From positions 1,699,501 to 1,763,500 of the forward strand of contig NZ_CP159992.1 in NCBI RefSeq assembly GCF_040702995.1: a DNA stretch of 64,000 nt, read 5' to 3'. The number at the start of each line of letters is the position of its first letter. Positions within the stretch are counted from its first letter, which is position 1. Position numbers and translations under genes: made by a program. Positions 40,467 through 49,669 of this stretch are shown piece after piece. The notes under the pieces were generated by a model. The model did no database searches. It was not told the origin of the DNA and saw only the letters and a program-made list of their open reading frames with translations. Source of the DNA: Paenibacillus sp. AN1007 (GTDB lineage: Bacteria > Bacillota > Bacilli > Paenibacillales > Paenibacillaceae).

Positions 40467-41681
40467 ATGTCGGAAGAAATGAAAAATCAAGAAGCAACCC
40501 AAGATGAGTTGGATCAATTCGTTTCCTTGAAAAAAGGAGATACTGTAAAAGGAACCATCGTCAAATTGGAAGATAACCAGGCTTATGTAAGCATTGGATA
40601 TAAATATGACGGTGTTATTCCAATTCGTGAACTGTCTTCGCTCCACGTAGACAGCGCTTCTGATGCGGTAGAAGTAGGACAAGAAGTTGAAGCTAAAGTA
40701 CTCAGCATCGATGACGAGAAAGAAAAACTCGTTCTGTCCAAACGTGCTATTGACAGCGAGAACGCTTGGGAGCAATTGCAAAAGCATTTTGAAGACCAAG
40801 ACGTGTTCGAAGTTGTTGTAGGTGATGTTGTTAAAGGCGGTCTGGTAGCAGACGTGGGCGTGCGTGGATTTATCCCGGCTTCCATGGTTGAGCGCCATTT
40901 CGTTGAAGACTTCAGCGACTACAAAGGACGCACACTGCGTGTTAAAGTGAAAGAGATCGACCGTGAGAACAACAAAGTGATCCTTTCTCAAAAAGATGTA
41001 CTGGAGCAGGAATTCGAAGCGAACAAAGCACAAGTTATGGCTGGTTTGCAAGAAGGTCAAGTCATCGAAGGTACAGTACAGCGTTTGACTCAATTTGGCG
41101 CGTTCGTTGATGTGGGCGGAGTTGACGGTTTGGTCCACGTATCCGAGCTGGCTTGGACGCACGTTGACAAACCATCCGATGTATTGTCCGAAGGCGACAA
41201 AGTCAATGTTAAAGTGCTGAAAGTTGATCCTGACAAAGGCAAAATCAGCCTGAGCATGAAAGCAGTTCAACCAGGCCCTTGGGAAACAGCTGGTGACAAA
41301 TTCAACACTAGCGATATCGTAACAGGTGTTGTAAAACGTCTGGTTGATTTCGGTGCATTCGTTGAAATCGCTCCTGGTGTAGAGGGACTTGTGCACATCT
41401 CACAAATCTCCCACAAACACATCGGCACTCCTCATGAAGTGTTGAAAGAAGGACAAGAAGTTCAAGTTAAAATCTTGGACATGAACCCGTCTGAGCAGCG
41501 TGTAAGCTTGAGCATCAAAGAAACGGAAGAAGCTCCTGCTCAACCACAAAAATCAGAGCGTCCAGCAAGAAACAATGCTCCACGTGAAGAGATCAACAAT
41601 CCTAACGTGTCCTTGAACAATCAAGGTATGAGCACTACGCTCGGCGAACTGTTTGGCGATAAACTCAGCAAATTCAAATAA
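40467..41681 (+). CDS. 30S ribosomal protein S1 homologue (YpfD)
   Basis: About 404 residues with four S1 RNA-binding domains (near 15-85, 100-165, 188-255 and 272-340), seen as repeating GDVVKG...GGLVADVGVRGFIP and GAFVDVGGVDGLVHVSEL units, then a low-complexity tail. Shorter than the six-domain S1 of Gram-negatives, as usual in Firmicutes. ATG 40467 follows GAGGAGGG. Confidence 0.93.
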   Translation: MSEEMKNQEATQDELDQFVSLKKGDTVKGTIVKLEDNQAYVSIGYKYDGVIPIRELSSLHVDSASDAVEVGQEVEAKVLSIDDEKEKLVLSKRAIDSENAWEQLQKHFEDQDVFEVVVGDVVKGGLVADVGVRGFIPASMVERHFVEDFSDYKGRTLRVKVKEIDRENNKVILSQKDVLEQEFEANKAQVMAGLQEGQVIEGTVQRLTQFGAFVDVGGVDGLVHVSELAWTHVDKPSDVLSEGDKVNVKVLKVDPDKGKISLSMKAVQPGPWETAGDKFNTSDIVTGVVKRLVDFGAFVEIAPGVEGLVHISQISHKHIGTPHEVLKEGQEVQVKILDMNPSEQRVSLSIKETEEAPAQPQKSERPARNNAPREEINNPNVSLNNQGMSTTLGELFGDKLSKFK

Positions 41682-41740
41682 GTTATACATGCATGGTTCT
41701 AGGTTATATACTGCATATTTTGCTGAACAATAAAAGCAAG

Positions 41741-41776
41741 ATCGGCGAGCCCCCGCGGGTTCGCCGATTGTTGTTA
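41741..41776 (+). terminator. Terminator after the S1-domain gene
   Basis: ATCGGCGAGCCC (41741-41752), loop CCGC, GGGTTCGCCGAT (41757-41768, one G-U), then TGTTGTT. Strong stem, interrupted T tract. Confidence 0.75.
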
Positions 41777-41810
41777 TTGCGAGAATTCCGTTATGAAACG
41801 TTAGCCAAGA

Positions 41811-41830
41811 CATAGCTTTTTTGCTATGAT
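41811..41830 (+). promoter_or_regulatory. Inverted repeat overlapping a possible der promoter
   Basis: CATAGC (41811-41816), six T, GCTATG (41823-41828), overlapping TATGAT (41825-41830), which has TTAGCC 18 bases upstream. It may be an operator or simply chance. Confidence 0.25.
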
Positions 41831-41865
41831 GATTAACGTAAGTATGGACAGGAGGAGTGGAATGT

Positions 41866-43188
41866 ATGGCAAGACCAGTTGTGGCAATTGTCGGCCGACC
41901 GAACGTGGGTAAATCCACCATTTTCAATCGGATTATTGGCGACAGACTGGCCATTGTGGAAGACAAACCGGGCATAACCCGCGACCGGATCTACGGAATC
42001 GGTGAATGGAACGGTAAAGCATTCAGTATTATTGATACAGGTGGTATCGAAATTGACGGCGAGGACGTCATTATGAAATCCATCCGCATGCAGGCAGAAC
42101 TTGCGATTGAAGAGGCAGATGTTATTGTATTTATGTGTGACGCCAAAGCAGGTATTACACAGTCTGACGAAGAAGTCGCAGAGATGCTGTACCGCTCAGG
42201 CAAACCAATCGTTGTGGCTGTCAATAAAGTGGATAACATTGGACGCAGTGAGCTGATTTATGAGTTTTACGGCTTCGGTTTTGGTGATCCAATCGGGGTA
42301 TCTGGCAGTCATGGTACAGGGATTGGCGATCTGCTCGATGCCATTGTGGAGAAATTACCTGAACTTGAGGAAGAGACATACGATGAAGATGTGATTCGTG
42401 TAGCTCTGATCGGACGCCCTAATGTAGGTAAATCTTCACTTGTAAACGCAATTCTGGGCGAGGAACGTGTTATTGTCAGTGACGTAGCTGGAACAACCCG
42501 TGATGCAATTGACACTCCTTTCGAAAAAGACGGGCAGCGCTATGTGCTGATTGACACAGCCGGTATGCGAAAGCGCGGTAAAGTATATGAAACAACAGAA
42601 AAATACAGCGTGATGCGTGCAATGCGTGCAATTGAGCGTGCCGATGTAGTCCTGATTGTCATTAACGGCGAAGAAGGCATCATTGAGCAGGACAAGCACA
42701 TTGCAGGTTATGCGTTTGAAGCAGGTAAAGCTTCATTGTTTGTAGTGAATAAATGGGATATCGTGGATAAAACGGATAAAACAATGAAGGAATTTGAGAC
42801 GAAAATTCGAGACCACTTCCTCTTCATGACGTATGCTCCGGTTGTATTCTTGTCCGCGCTCACAAAACAACGCTTACAAAAATTGCTGCCTGTGGTACAG
42901 CGCGTAGCAGAACAGCACTCGCTGCGGGTGCAGACACATCTGCTTAACGATGTAGTATCCGATGCGGTAGCCATTAATCCGCCGCCAACCGATAAAGGGC
43001 GGAGAATGAGAATTAACTATGTGACTCAGGTAGCGGTCAAACCGCCAACCATGGTCATTTTTGTAAACGACCCTGAATTGATGCACTTCTCGTATGAGCG
43101 CTACCTGGAGAATAAAATCCGTGCGGCGTTTGATTTTGAAGGCACACCAATTCGCATATTTACTCGGAGGAAGTCCGACGAAGGTTAG
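41866..43188 (+). CDS. der: Ribosome-assembly GTPase Der (EngA)
   Basis: 440 residues with two G domains: [19 protein letters not shown] in the first; [19 protein letters not shown] in the second; and a KH-like C-terminal domain. Needed for 50S subunit assembly. ATG 41866 is eight bases after AGGAGGAG; the upstream GTG 41857 is rejected. Confidence 0.97.
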   Translation: MARPVVAIVGRPNVGKSTIFNRIIGDRLAIVEDKPGITRDRIYGIGEWNGKAFSIIDTGGIEIDGEDVIMKSIRMQAELAIEEADVIVFMCDAKAGITQSDEEVAEMLYRSGKPIVVAVNKVDNIGRSELIYEFYGFGFGDPIGVSGSHGTGIGDLLDAIVEKLPELEEETYDEDVIRVALIGRPNVGKSSLVNAILGEERVIVSDVAGTTRDAIDTPFEKDGQRYVLIDTAGMRKRGKVYETTEKYSVMRAMRAIERADVVLIVINGEEGIIEQDKHIAGYAFEAGKASLFVVNKWDIVDKTDKTMKEFETKIRDHFLFMTYAPVVFLSALTKQRLQKLLPVVQRVAEQHSLRVQTHLLNDVVSDAVAINPPPTDKGRRMRINYVTQVAVKPPTMVIFVNDPELMHFSYERYLENKIRAAFDFEGTPIRIFTRRKSDEG

Positions 43189-43199
43189 GGGAGAAGTTT

Positions 43200-43823
43200 G
43201 TGATTTTATCAATCGCAGCGATCGTACTGAGCTATCTGCTTGGTTCGATCAGCTTTAGTGTTCTTCTTGCAAAAGCAATACGGGGGATTGATATACGTCA
43301 GCATGGGAGCGGAAATGCAGGAGCAACGAATACCCTGCGTATACTGGGTAAAGGGCCGGCTGCTGCCGTTCTGCTGCTTGATGTAATCAAAGGTGTTGCT
43401 GCAGTATGGATTGGCATATGGTTAAGTGACGGGTCTCCGTGGATTGCTGCATTCAGTGGTATCGCTGCCATAGCAGGTCATAACTGGCCGCTCTATTTCC
43501 ATTTCCGGGGAGGAAAAGGTATTGCGACCGCGATTGGTGTAATGGCAAGCCTGGCTTTCCTACCTGCGCTGTGTGCCGGAGTTTTGGCGATACTGTCCAT
43601 CGTTCTGACACGTTATGTTTCGCTTGGTTCTTTAATTTTTGTCGCTTTGACTCCTGTTTTCATTCTGATCCTGCCTGGATATTCGATGAGTATTTTCTGG
43701 GGCAGTCTGATTATTTGTCTGTTTGCATTCTGGAGACATCGCACGAACATTGTGAAGCTCGCCAAAGGACAGGAAAATAAATTGGGATCGAAGAACCCTG
43801 GAGGGGGGAAACGCGTTGTCTAA
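43200..43823 (+). CDS. plsY: Glycerol-3-phosphate acyltransferase PlsY
   Basis: 207 residues, about five membrane helices, with GSGNAGATNTLR and GGKGIATA signature loops. Transfers acyl from acyl-phosphate to glycerol-3-phosphate, the first step of phospholipid synthesis. GTG 43200 has AGGGGAG upstream. It overlaps gpsA, whose product supplies its substrate. Confidence 0.96.
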   Translation: MILSIAAIVLSYLLGSISFSVLLAKAIRGIDIRQHGSGNAGATNTLRILGKGPAAAVLLLDVIKGVAAVWIGIWLSDGSPWIAAFSGIAAIAGHNWPLYFHFRGGKGIATAIGVMASLAFLPALCAGVLAILSIVLTRYVSLGSLIFVALTPVFILILPGYSMSIFWGSLIICLFAFWRHRTNIVKLAKGQENKLGSKNPGGGKRVV

Positions 43824-44856
43824 AAAAGTTGCTGTACTGGTTGCAGGCAGCTGGGGAACAGCACTCGCCAGTGTACTCGCCGCAAACGAACTGGATGTAG
43901 TAATGTGGACACGTAGTGAAGAACAGGCCGCTGAGATTAATACACAGCATACCAATGCACGTTACCTTCCTGGTGCAGAGCTGTCTTCCCGTATTCGGGC
44001 AACGAGTGATATGGAAGCGGCAGTTGCAGGTGCAGCCGCTGTTTTAATTGTCGCGCCTTCGTCTGCGATGCGTGCGGTCACGCACCAGTTCAAACCTTTT
44101 TATACACCCGATATGCTGATTATTCATGCTACCAAAGGTTTCGAGACGGAAAGTCTGAAACGGATGTCTACGGTGATCGCTGAAGAGCTTGAATGCGAAG
44201 AAGGACGGATCGTGGTGCTGTCGGGTCCAAGTCATGCCGAAGAAGTAGTGAAGCGCTGTCCAACAACTGTAGTTGTGGCCTCACTGGATAAATCTACCGC
44301 CGAGGCCGTTCAGGGATTGTTTATGAATGCCTATTTTCGTGTGTATACCAATCGGGATATGCTTGGAGTTGAGTTGGCCGGAGCTTTCAAAAATATCATT
44401 GCGCTAGGGGCGGGGATGTCAGATGGTCTTCAATTTGGAGACAACGCCAAAGCAGCTCTGTTAACTCGTGGACTTGCCGAGATTACACGTATCGGTGTAG
44501 AAATGGGGGCCAATCCGTTAACATTTTCCGGACTGGCGGGGATCGGTGATCTGGTTGTAACAGCGACAAGTCAGCACAGCCGGAACTGGAGAGCAGGTTC
44601 CATGCTGGGACAGGGACAGAAGCTGGACGATGTGCTTCAATCCATGGGCATGGTTGTTGAAGGGATTCGCACCACACAGGCTGCCTATTTTATTTCTCAG
44701 AAAACCGGTGTTCAAATGCCGATCGCAGATCAACTGTATCATGTATTATTCCTGAACAGAGAGCCGCGAGCCGCGGTTGAAGCTTTAATGGGGCGCGACC
44801 CCAAAACCGAGATGGAAGTGATGAAGCTCGAAACATGGGAGCAGTGGCACTCCTGA
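43816..44856 (+). CDS. gpsA: Glycerol-3-phosphate dehydrogenase [NAD(P)+]
   Basis: 346 residues; makes sn-glycerol-3-phosphate for lipids. The dinucleotide motif reads VAGSWGTAL, with Val where most homologues have Gly (GAGSWG). GPSHAEEV, the catalytic-lysine region ELAGAFKNIIALGAG and TSQHSRN are normal. TTG 43816 follows GGAGGGGGG and overlaps plsY by eight bases. Confidence 0.95.
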   Translation: MSKKVAVLVAGSWGTALASVLAANELDVVMWTRSEEQAAEINTQHTNARYLPGAELSSRIRATSDMEAAVAGAAAVLIVAPSSAMRAVTHQFKPFYTPDMLIIHATKGFETESLKRMSTVIAEELECEEGRIVVLSGPSHAEEVVKRCPTTVVVASLDKSTAEAVQGLFMNAYFRVYTNRDMLGVELAGAFKNIIALGAGMSDGLQFGDNAKAALLTRGLAEITRIGVEMGANPLTFSGLAGIGDLVVTATSQHSRNWRAGSMLGQGQKLDDVLQSMGMVVEGIRTTQAAYFISQKTGVQMPIADQLYHVLFLNREPRAAVEALMGRDPKTEMEVMKLETWEQWHS

Positions 44857-44959
44857 ACGGATTGTTCCGATGGCCTGTCTTAAAATGATGAAGCTTATTC
44901 ACCTTTTCCGCAGCAGACTCATATGATACACATGAGCATTGCCGGAGGAGGGGAGACGA

Positions 44960-45235
44960 ATGGGCAGCAACATTTCGAAAGATGCGCTGAAAGCAATTAA
45001 CAAAAAAACGGGCAAAACGATCACTGAAGGTGCAGTCAAGAAACTGGCCAGCACCGTGAAACCAACAACGATGCAGAATGAGGCTCAGCTTCGCCAGTTG
45101 ATCAAACAAGTATCCGCTATGGCAAAAATACCGGTATCTGAGGATACGGTTCAGGATATTGTGAGTGCAGTCAAGAAAAGCGGACTGAATCCAAGCAATA
45201 TGGAGTCGTTAATGAAGATGATGATGAAAAAATAA
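44960..45235 (+). CDS. spoVIF: Stage VI sporulation protein F
   Basis: 91 residues with the family pattern: N-terminal KKTGKTI, central EAQLRQLIKQVSAMAKIPVS and C-terminal MESLMKMMMKK. In B. subtilis SpoVIF assists coat assembly under GerE/sigma-K. ATG 44960 follows GGAGGAGGGGAG. Ends before a strong terminator. Confidence 0.88.
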   Translation: MGSNISKDALKAINKKTGKTITEGAVKKLASTVKPTTMQNEAQLRQLIKQVSAMAKIPVSEDTVQDIVSAVKKSGLNPSNMESLMKMMMKK

Positions 45236-45278
45236 TAGAGATCCCACCTGTTTACACGAGGATCGAGCTTAAACAAAG

Positions 45279-45309
45279 AGCAAGCCAGCAGATGCTGGCT
45301 TGCTTTTTT
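45279..45309 (+). terminator. Terminator after spoVIF
   Basis: AGCAAGCCAGCA (45279-45290), GA, TGCTGGCTTGCT (45293-45304), then T tract: perfect 12-base stem. Confidence 0.93.
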
Positions 45310-45409
45310 GTCGTTTTACTGGAAAAATGCGCCCGATTTCATGTTATAATGATTGCAATTGTCACAAAGTCAGTGATGAATATCGGACCGAAAGGGAGAC
45401 TGTTGGTTT

Positions 45410-45589
45410 ATGAGCGCGATGGACAAGATGTGGCTGTCATTGGTGGCCATCCTCATTATGGGATTATCTGTATTTTTAATTACATTTGCCCGTGCCAAGA
45501 CAAAGGGGTTGGTACGGGGCATTCTTTCCATTATTGCATTTTTAATTATGCTCATCGGCTTTTTCGGTGGAATTGCTTCTCTGACTTAG
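45410..45589 (+). CDS. DUF2768 family small membrane protein (YphE-like)
   Basis: 59 residues: MSAMDKMWLSLVAILIMG opens a two-helix membrane protein (about 7-26 and 37-56) with a basic loop (RAKTKGLVRG). Pattern and position near gpsA match YphE/DUF2768 of Bacillus; function unknown. ATG 45410 is about 11 bases after AAAGGGAG. The longer overlapping frame from 45292 starts inside a terminator and is rejected. Confidence 0.75.
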   Translation: MSAMDKMWLSLVAILIMGLSVFLITFARAKTKGLVRGILSIIAFLIMLIGFFGGIASLT

Positions 45590-45672
45590 ATTTCCAACCG
45601 AGAGAGAACATCCGCATAAGCGCATCATAAGAACGGACACAATGAAAAGACGGATGGGAGGAGTGTATGCCT

Positions 45673-46309
45673 ATGGGATCGCATGAGACGGAGGGCTGGA
45701 CGGCGCGTTATCCTGAATTAGAAGCGGCACTGCTGGAAACGGCCAGAGCGTGGAGCAATCAACCGTACACCTGGCTGTTGGGAGGAAGCTGCGGCCTTCT
45801 GCTTCAAGGTGTGGAATTGCAGCAAGCGCCGCGGGATATCGATGTGTATGCAGATATTGCAGCAGCCGAAAGCGCTGCATCGCTGTGCTCCCGGAAGGAA
45901 GCTGGACGAGCCTGCGGTAGACAAAACAGGACCTTATGCTTCTCTGCTCAGTCATTACCAGGTAGGTGAATGTTCACTGGAACTGGTTGGCGGTTTTGAA
46001 GTATGGGCGCGGCAAAGCTGGTATCGTACACAGATTGAACAGGTGCTTGCTCCCTATGCATATGAAGCTCAAGTGGATTCATATCGACTGCGGTTGATGC
46101 CGCTTGGGCATGAATTGTTATTTAACCTACTGCGTGGACGCGAAGATCGATATGTACCCATATCGCTTCGAATACGTCAAGAGCCGGAACTTCACCAGCC
46201 TGTAATGGCTGCAATGAGCCAGCATAACATATGGACTTCCCGCTTCAGATCAGAAGTTGAAGAGCTGGTGGGTTTTACGTGGTCTGAGGAAATCAGGGAG
46301 GATCGATGA
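45673..46309 (+). pseudogene. Nucleotidyltransferase-like protein, disrupted by a +1 frameshift
   Basis: Two frames make one protein. The first (from ATG 45673, nine bases after GGGAGGAG) has LLGGSCGLLLQGVELQQAPRD with DIDVYAD, a pattern like small nucleotidyltransferases (GGS...DxD). The second continues from about 45872 (ALHRCAPGRKLDEPAVDKTG) to the stop at 46309. Removing one A from the AAA at 45869-45871 joins them into about 211 residues. Substrate unknown. It overlaps the ferredoxin gene start, so operon structure is intact, which favours a read error or very recent damage. Confidence 0.75.
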
Positions 46310-46665
46310 TGCAGGAAGTAGTTACATTTTTACCCATGAACAAATCTGTCAAAGTGCAGTCAGGAACGACCATTCTGCAAGCTGCACGGCGGGCCGGGAT
46401 TCGAATACCTACCCGATGTGATGGTAAGGCAGCATGTCTGATGTGCAAAGTGAACGTGGGGCAGGACGAGATGCATGCACTGCTCCCTCCTTCAGAACCT
46501 GAAAAGAGAAAGCTGGGACATCTGATTGAAGCGGGAACAAGACTATCGTGTCAGGCTAAAGTGCGTGGAGAGTTAAAGGTACATATTCCGGAAGATCCGC
46601 TTAAAGCGGCCATTCGGAAACAGCTTGAGCGTCAGCAGCAGGATGAAGACGACTGGTTTTCATAA
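46309..46665 (+). CDS. 2Fe-2S ferredoxin
   Basis: 118 residues with ligands Cys37, Cys43, Cys46 (C-x5-C-x2-C) and Cys81, the adrenodoxin-like arrangement, inside a beta-grasp fold; the C-terminus is Gln/Asp-rich. Redox partner unknown. ATG 46309 is seven bases from GGGAGG; ATG 46306 is the alternative. Confidence 0.88.
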   Translation: MQEVVTFLPMNKSVKVQSGTTILQAARRAGIRIPTRCDGKAACLMCKVNVGQDEMHALLPPSEPEKRKLGHLIEAGTRLSCQAKVRGELKVHIPEDPLKAAIRKQLERQQQDEDDWFS

Positions 46666-46723
46666 TGTCCGGGAGCTGACCGGGGCCTCTAATTCATGTT
46701 TGTTCATTTCAAGGAGGACGCGA

Positions 46724-47530
46724 ATGATTAACAAGATTAGAAAAAAGGTTGAATTAAAACTCCGAACACGTTTGATGCACCGGGTGCAGTGCGTGATTAT
46801 AATGCTGCTGTTGAGCATTACAACAAGCGGCTGTCTGTACCCCGATCAGGGCGGTACCAATCCCAAAACGGCCTATCGCGAAAGTGTGAACCGAATACAG
46901 AGTGCGATGGAAGCATTCCAAAAGGATGAAGGTATTCTGCCTATTCTGAATGCAGACGCAGATACGCCGAAGTATGAAAAGTTCAGAATTGATCTTCCTA
47001 AATTGAAGCAGCGGGGGTATCTCGATGAAATACCGGGAACCGCTTTTGAAAGTGGTGGGAGCGCTTACTTCCTCGTGCAAAATGAAGAAATTAAGCCAAC
47101 CGTGAAAGTAATGGATCTCCCGACTGTACAGAAGGTAAATGACGTGCAACGCATGGTTAATCAATACAAGTCCGCACATAATCAGAAGCTTCCTGCAGGC
47201 GAAGAGCTGTACCCTGGACTATATGCAGTGGATATGAATTTGGCTGCGCAGGCCGGTTCTCCACCGATTACCCTGAACAGTGTCTATTCAGGCCAGGAGC
47301 TGCCTTTTATGATGGATGCACAGGGAACCGTTTATGTAGATTATGCTTTTGATATTATGCAGGCACTGGAAAAAACCGATGGCTCATCGGATGCACAGAC
47401 TGTACAAGATGAACAAGATCGCGGAGATTTACGCAGCCATTTGGCTGCACAGTCGTATTTTGTGCCTGTCAAATCGGTGCCTTATAGGTTGGAGAATAAT
47501 ACACCCACTGCCCAAGCTGTTCAGAACTAA
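46724..47530 (+). CDS. Lipoprotein of unknown function (YphF-like position)
   Basis: 268 residues. A basic N-terminus, hydrophobic segment (about 22-34) and SGC lipobox (Cys37) mark a lipoprotein; the mature part has no motif I recognise. Position before spoIVA matches YphF of Bacillus. ATG 46724 follows AAGGAGG; the in-frame upstream start at 46625 lies in the ferredoxin gene and is rejected. Confidence 0.75.
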   Translation: MINKIRKKVELKLRTRLMHRVQCVIIMLLLSITTSGCLYPDQGGTNPKTAYRESVNRIQSAMEAFQKDEGILPILNADADTPKYEKFRIDLPKLKQRGYLDEIPGTAFESGGSAYFLVQNEEIKPTVKVMDLPTVQKVNDVQRMVNQYKSAHNQKLPAGEELYPGLYAVDMNLAAQAGSPPITLNSVYSGQELPFMMDAQGTVYVDYAFDIMQALEKTDGSSDAQTVQDEQDRGDLRSHLAAQSYFVPVKSVPYRLENNTPTAQAVQN

Positions 47531-47542
47531 ATTATGCAGATG

Positions 47543-47574
47543 AGACATTCCGTGATCCGCGGGATGTCCTTTTT
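47543..47574 (+). terminator. Terminator after the lipoprotein gene
   Basis: GACATTCCG (47543-47551) with CGGGATGTC (47560-47568, one G-U), then CTTTTT. Confidence 0.82.
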
Positions 47575-47744
47575 ATGTTGAAGAAGAAAAAGGAGTAAGA
47601 GAATGAAGAGGATAAGGAAAGTAGAGAGTGTGTGTCATAAACAGAGGATCGTGCACATAAAGTAGAATGAAATAAAGACGCGCAGTCCGGGATCGGGGGA
47701 TGCACCTAATGTCACCATCATGAGATAAAAAAACAAAAAAACAC

Positions 47745-47774
47745 GTCATATTGCCGCATACGGATACATAAGAT
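47745..47774 (+). promoter_or_regulatory. Sigma-E-type promoter of spoIVA
   Basis: GTCATATT (47745-47752), 14-base spacer, CATAAGAT (47767-47774): close to the sigma-E consensus (ATATT, 13-14 bases, CATACAAT). spoIVA is sigma-E dependent in B. subtilis. The 440-base gap 47531-47971 otherwise holds the terminator above, a doubtful 20-codon frame (47603-47665) and the leader below. Confidence 0.75.
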
Positions 47775-47829
47775 GATACTAGTCCAATTGCATGTACGAG
47801 TTAACGCCGCTCTCGCCGGTTTCATCAGA

Positions 47830-47940
47830 ATGCAACGTTCGGCGGCGGACGACTTCCGGGCACTCACAAAGGCGGCTCTACCGTTGCAGGGATTTCAGTC
47901 TTCTGATTGAAAAAACGAAGCGGATGCTCTTTAGCATTTT
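47830..47940 (+). other. Structured 5' leader of spoIVA
   Basis: Between the sigma-E promoter and the start codon lie about 190 bases with TGCAACG (about 47831) pairing with CGTTGCA (about 47884) and a second hairpin CGAAG...TGCT/AGCA...CTTCG (about 47917-47947). No reading frame is evident. Possibly stabilises or regulates the mRNA. Confidence 0.4.
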
Positions 47941-47971
47941 TCCTTCGGAGTAATTTAAGGAGGGGATTTCA

Positions 47972-49450
47972 TTGGAGAAAGTGGACATTTTTAAGGACAT
48001 AGCTGAGCGGACCGGAGGGGATATCTATCTCGGGGTTGTCGGCGCAGTCCGGACGGGGAAATCAACATTTATTAAACGATTCATGGAAACGATCGTACTT
48101 CCGAACATCACCAGCGAAGCAGATCGTGCCCGTGCAGTGGATGAACTTCCACAGAGTGCAGCAGGTAAAACGATCATGACAACCGAGCCCAAATTCGTAC
48201 CGAACAACGCAGTCCAGATCAAAGTGGCTGAAGGGCTGGATGTTAATGTTCGTTTGGTCGATTGTGTAGGTTACGCGGTGGAAGGTGCCAAGGGATACGA
48301 GGATGAAAATGGTCCGCGTATGATCTCCACACCTTGGTTCGAAGAGCCGATTCCTTTTCAGGAAGCGGCCGAGATTGGTACACGCAAAGTGATACAGGAG
48401 CATTCCACGCTTGGCGTTGTCGTTACAACAGACGGCACAATCGCCGAGATCGCCCGCAGTTCCTATGTAGAGTCCGAAGAGCGAGTAATTGCAGAGTTGA
48501 AAGAAGTGGGCAAACCGTTTGTCCTCGTAATCAACTCTACACGCCCTCGCAGTGAAGAAGCACTGCAGCTTCGGAGTGAACTCGCAGCCAAATACGACAT
48601 CCCGGTAATGACTCTCAGTGCGGCCACGATGACCGAAGATGATGTCACAGGTGTACTTCGTGAGGTATTGTATGAGTTCCCTGTACATGAAGTGAATGTG
48701 AACCTGCCGAGCTGGGTTATGGTGCTGAATGATACGCACTGGCTTCGCAGCAACTATGAAAATTCGGTGCGGGACACGGTAAAAGATATTCGCAGACTGC
48801 GCGACGTGGATCGTGTCGTGTCACAATTCATGGAATATGAATTCATAGATCGCGCGGGTCTGAGCGGCATGAATATGGGCCAGGGTGTAGCGGAGATTGA
48901 TCTCTATGCACCGGATGAGCTGTATGACCAGATTCTCGTGGAAGTTGTCGGCATCGAAATCAGGGGCAAGGATCATCTGCTGCAGCTTATGCAGGAGTTC
49001 TCACATGCGAAGAGAGAGTATGACCGCTTTGCCGAGGCGCTGGAGATGGTCAAAACGACGGGATACGGCATAGCTGCACCATCCCTTGCCGAGATGGCAC
49101 TCGATGAACCGGAACTGATTCGTCAAGGCACGAAATTCGGTGTCCGCCTGAAAGCGACCGCACCGTCCATCCACATGATTCGTGTCGATGTGGAGTCGGA
49201 ATTTGCGCCGATTATCGGTACGGAGAAGCAGAGCGAGGAACTGGTCAGATATCTGATGCAGGACTTCGAGAACGATCCAATCAAGGTATGGGATTCAGAT
49301 ATGTTTGGCCGCTCGTTACACTCCATTGTGCGTGAAGGTATTCAAGGTAAAATTGCCATGATGCCGGACAATGCCAGGTATAAACTGCAGGAGACGCTGG
49401 GACGAATTATCAACGAAGGATCAGGCGGTTTAATCGCCATCATACTTTAA
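47972..49450 (+). CDS. spoIVA: Spore coat-basement ATPase SpoIVA
   Basis: 492 residues, the usual length. Walker A GAVRTGKST (24-32) in the TRAFAC-like ATPase domain, then middle and C-terminal domains. Polymerises on the forespore surface using ATP and anchors the coat. TTG 47972 follows AAGGAGGGG. Confidence 0.97.
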   Translation: MEKVDIFKDIAERTGGDIYLGVVGAVRTGKSTFIKRFMETIVLPNITSEADRARAVDELPQSAAGKTIMTTEPKFVPNNAVQIKVAEGLDVNVRLVDCVGYAVEGAKGYEDENGPRMISTPWFEEPIPFQEAAEIGTRKVIQEHSTLGVVVTTDGTIAEIARSSYVESEERVIAELKEVGKPFVLVINSTRPRSEEALQLRSELAAKYDIPVMTLSAATMTEDDVTGVLREVLYEFPVHEVNVNLPSWVMVLNDTHWLRSNYENSVRDTVKDIRRLRDVDRVVSQFMEYEFIDRAGLSGMNMGQGVAEIDLYAPDELYDQILVEVVGIEIRGKDHLLQLMQEFSHAKREYDRFAEALEMVKTTGYGIAAPSLAEMALDEPELIRQGTKFGVRLKATAPSIHMIRVDVESEFAPIIGTEKQSEELVRYLMQDFENDPIKVWDSDMFGRSLHSIVREGIQGKIAMMPDNARYKLQETLGRIINEGSGGLIAIIL

Positions 49451-49457
49451 TCTTTCA

Positions 49458-49490
49458 AAAGACCGTGAGACATGATCTCATGGTCTTTTT
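49458..49490 (+). terminator. Terminator after spoIVA
   Basis: AAAGACCGTGAGA (49458-49470), CATGA, TCTCATGGTCTTT with one mismatch, then T tract. Confidence 0.85.
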
Positions 49491-49669
49491 CTTTGCCGTT
49501 ATTGCTTGAATATGGATGAAATGGATGGAGAGATGAAATGTTTTTAAGAAATGTAGTGTGTTTCAGCTTTAAATCACTAAAACCTATTTACATACTTGGG
49601 ATTAGCCGTTATATTAATATTCAACTATTGTGATTGAACTCACAGCGAGGGAAGCAGGGGGAGAATGAG

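Noticed and set aside
40380..41396. A 338-codon minus-strand frame
   Set aside because: Antisense to the S1-domain gene; Phe/Asn/His-rich with no recognisable domain.
43816..43870. GpsA judged inactive because the first Gly of its NAD motif is Val
   Set aside because: All catalytic motifs are intact and the substitution is at a tolerant position; treated as a natural variant.
45292..45630. A 112-codon plus-strand frame
   Set aside because: Starts inside the spoVIF terminator and overlaps the DUF2768 gene in another frame.
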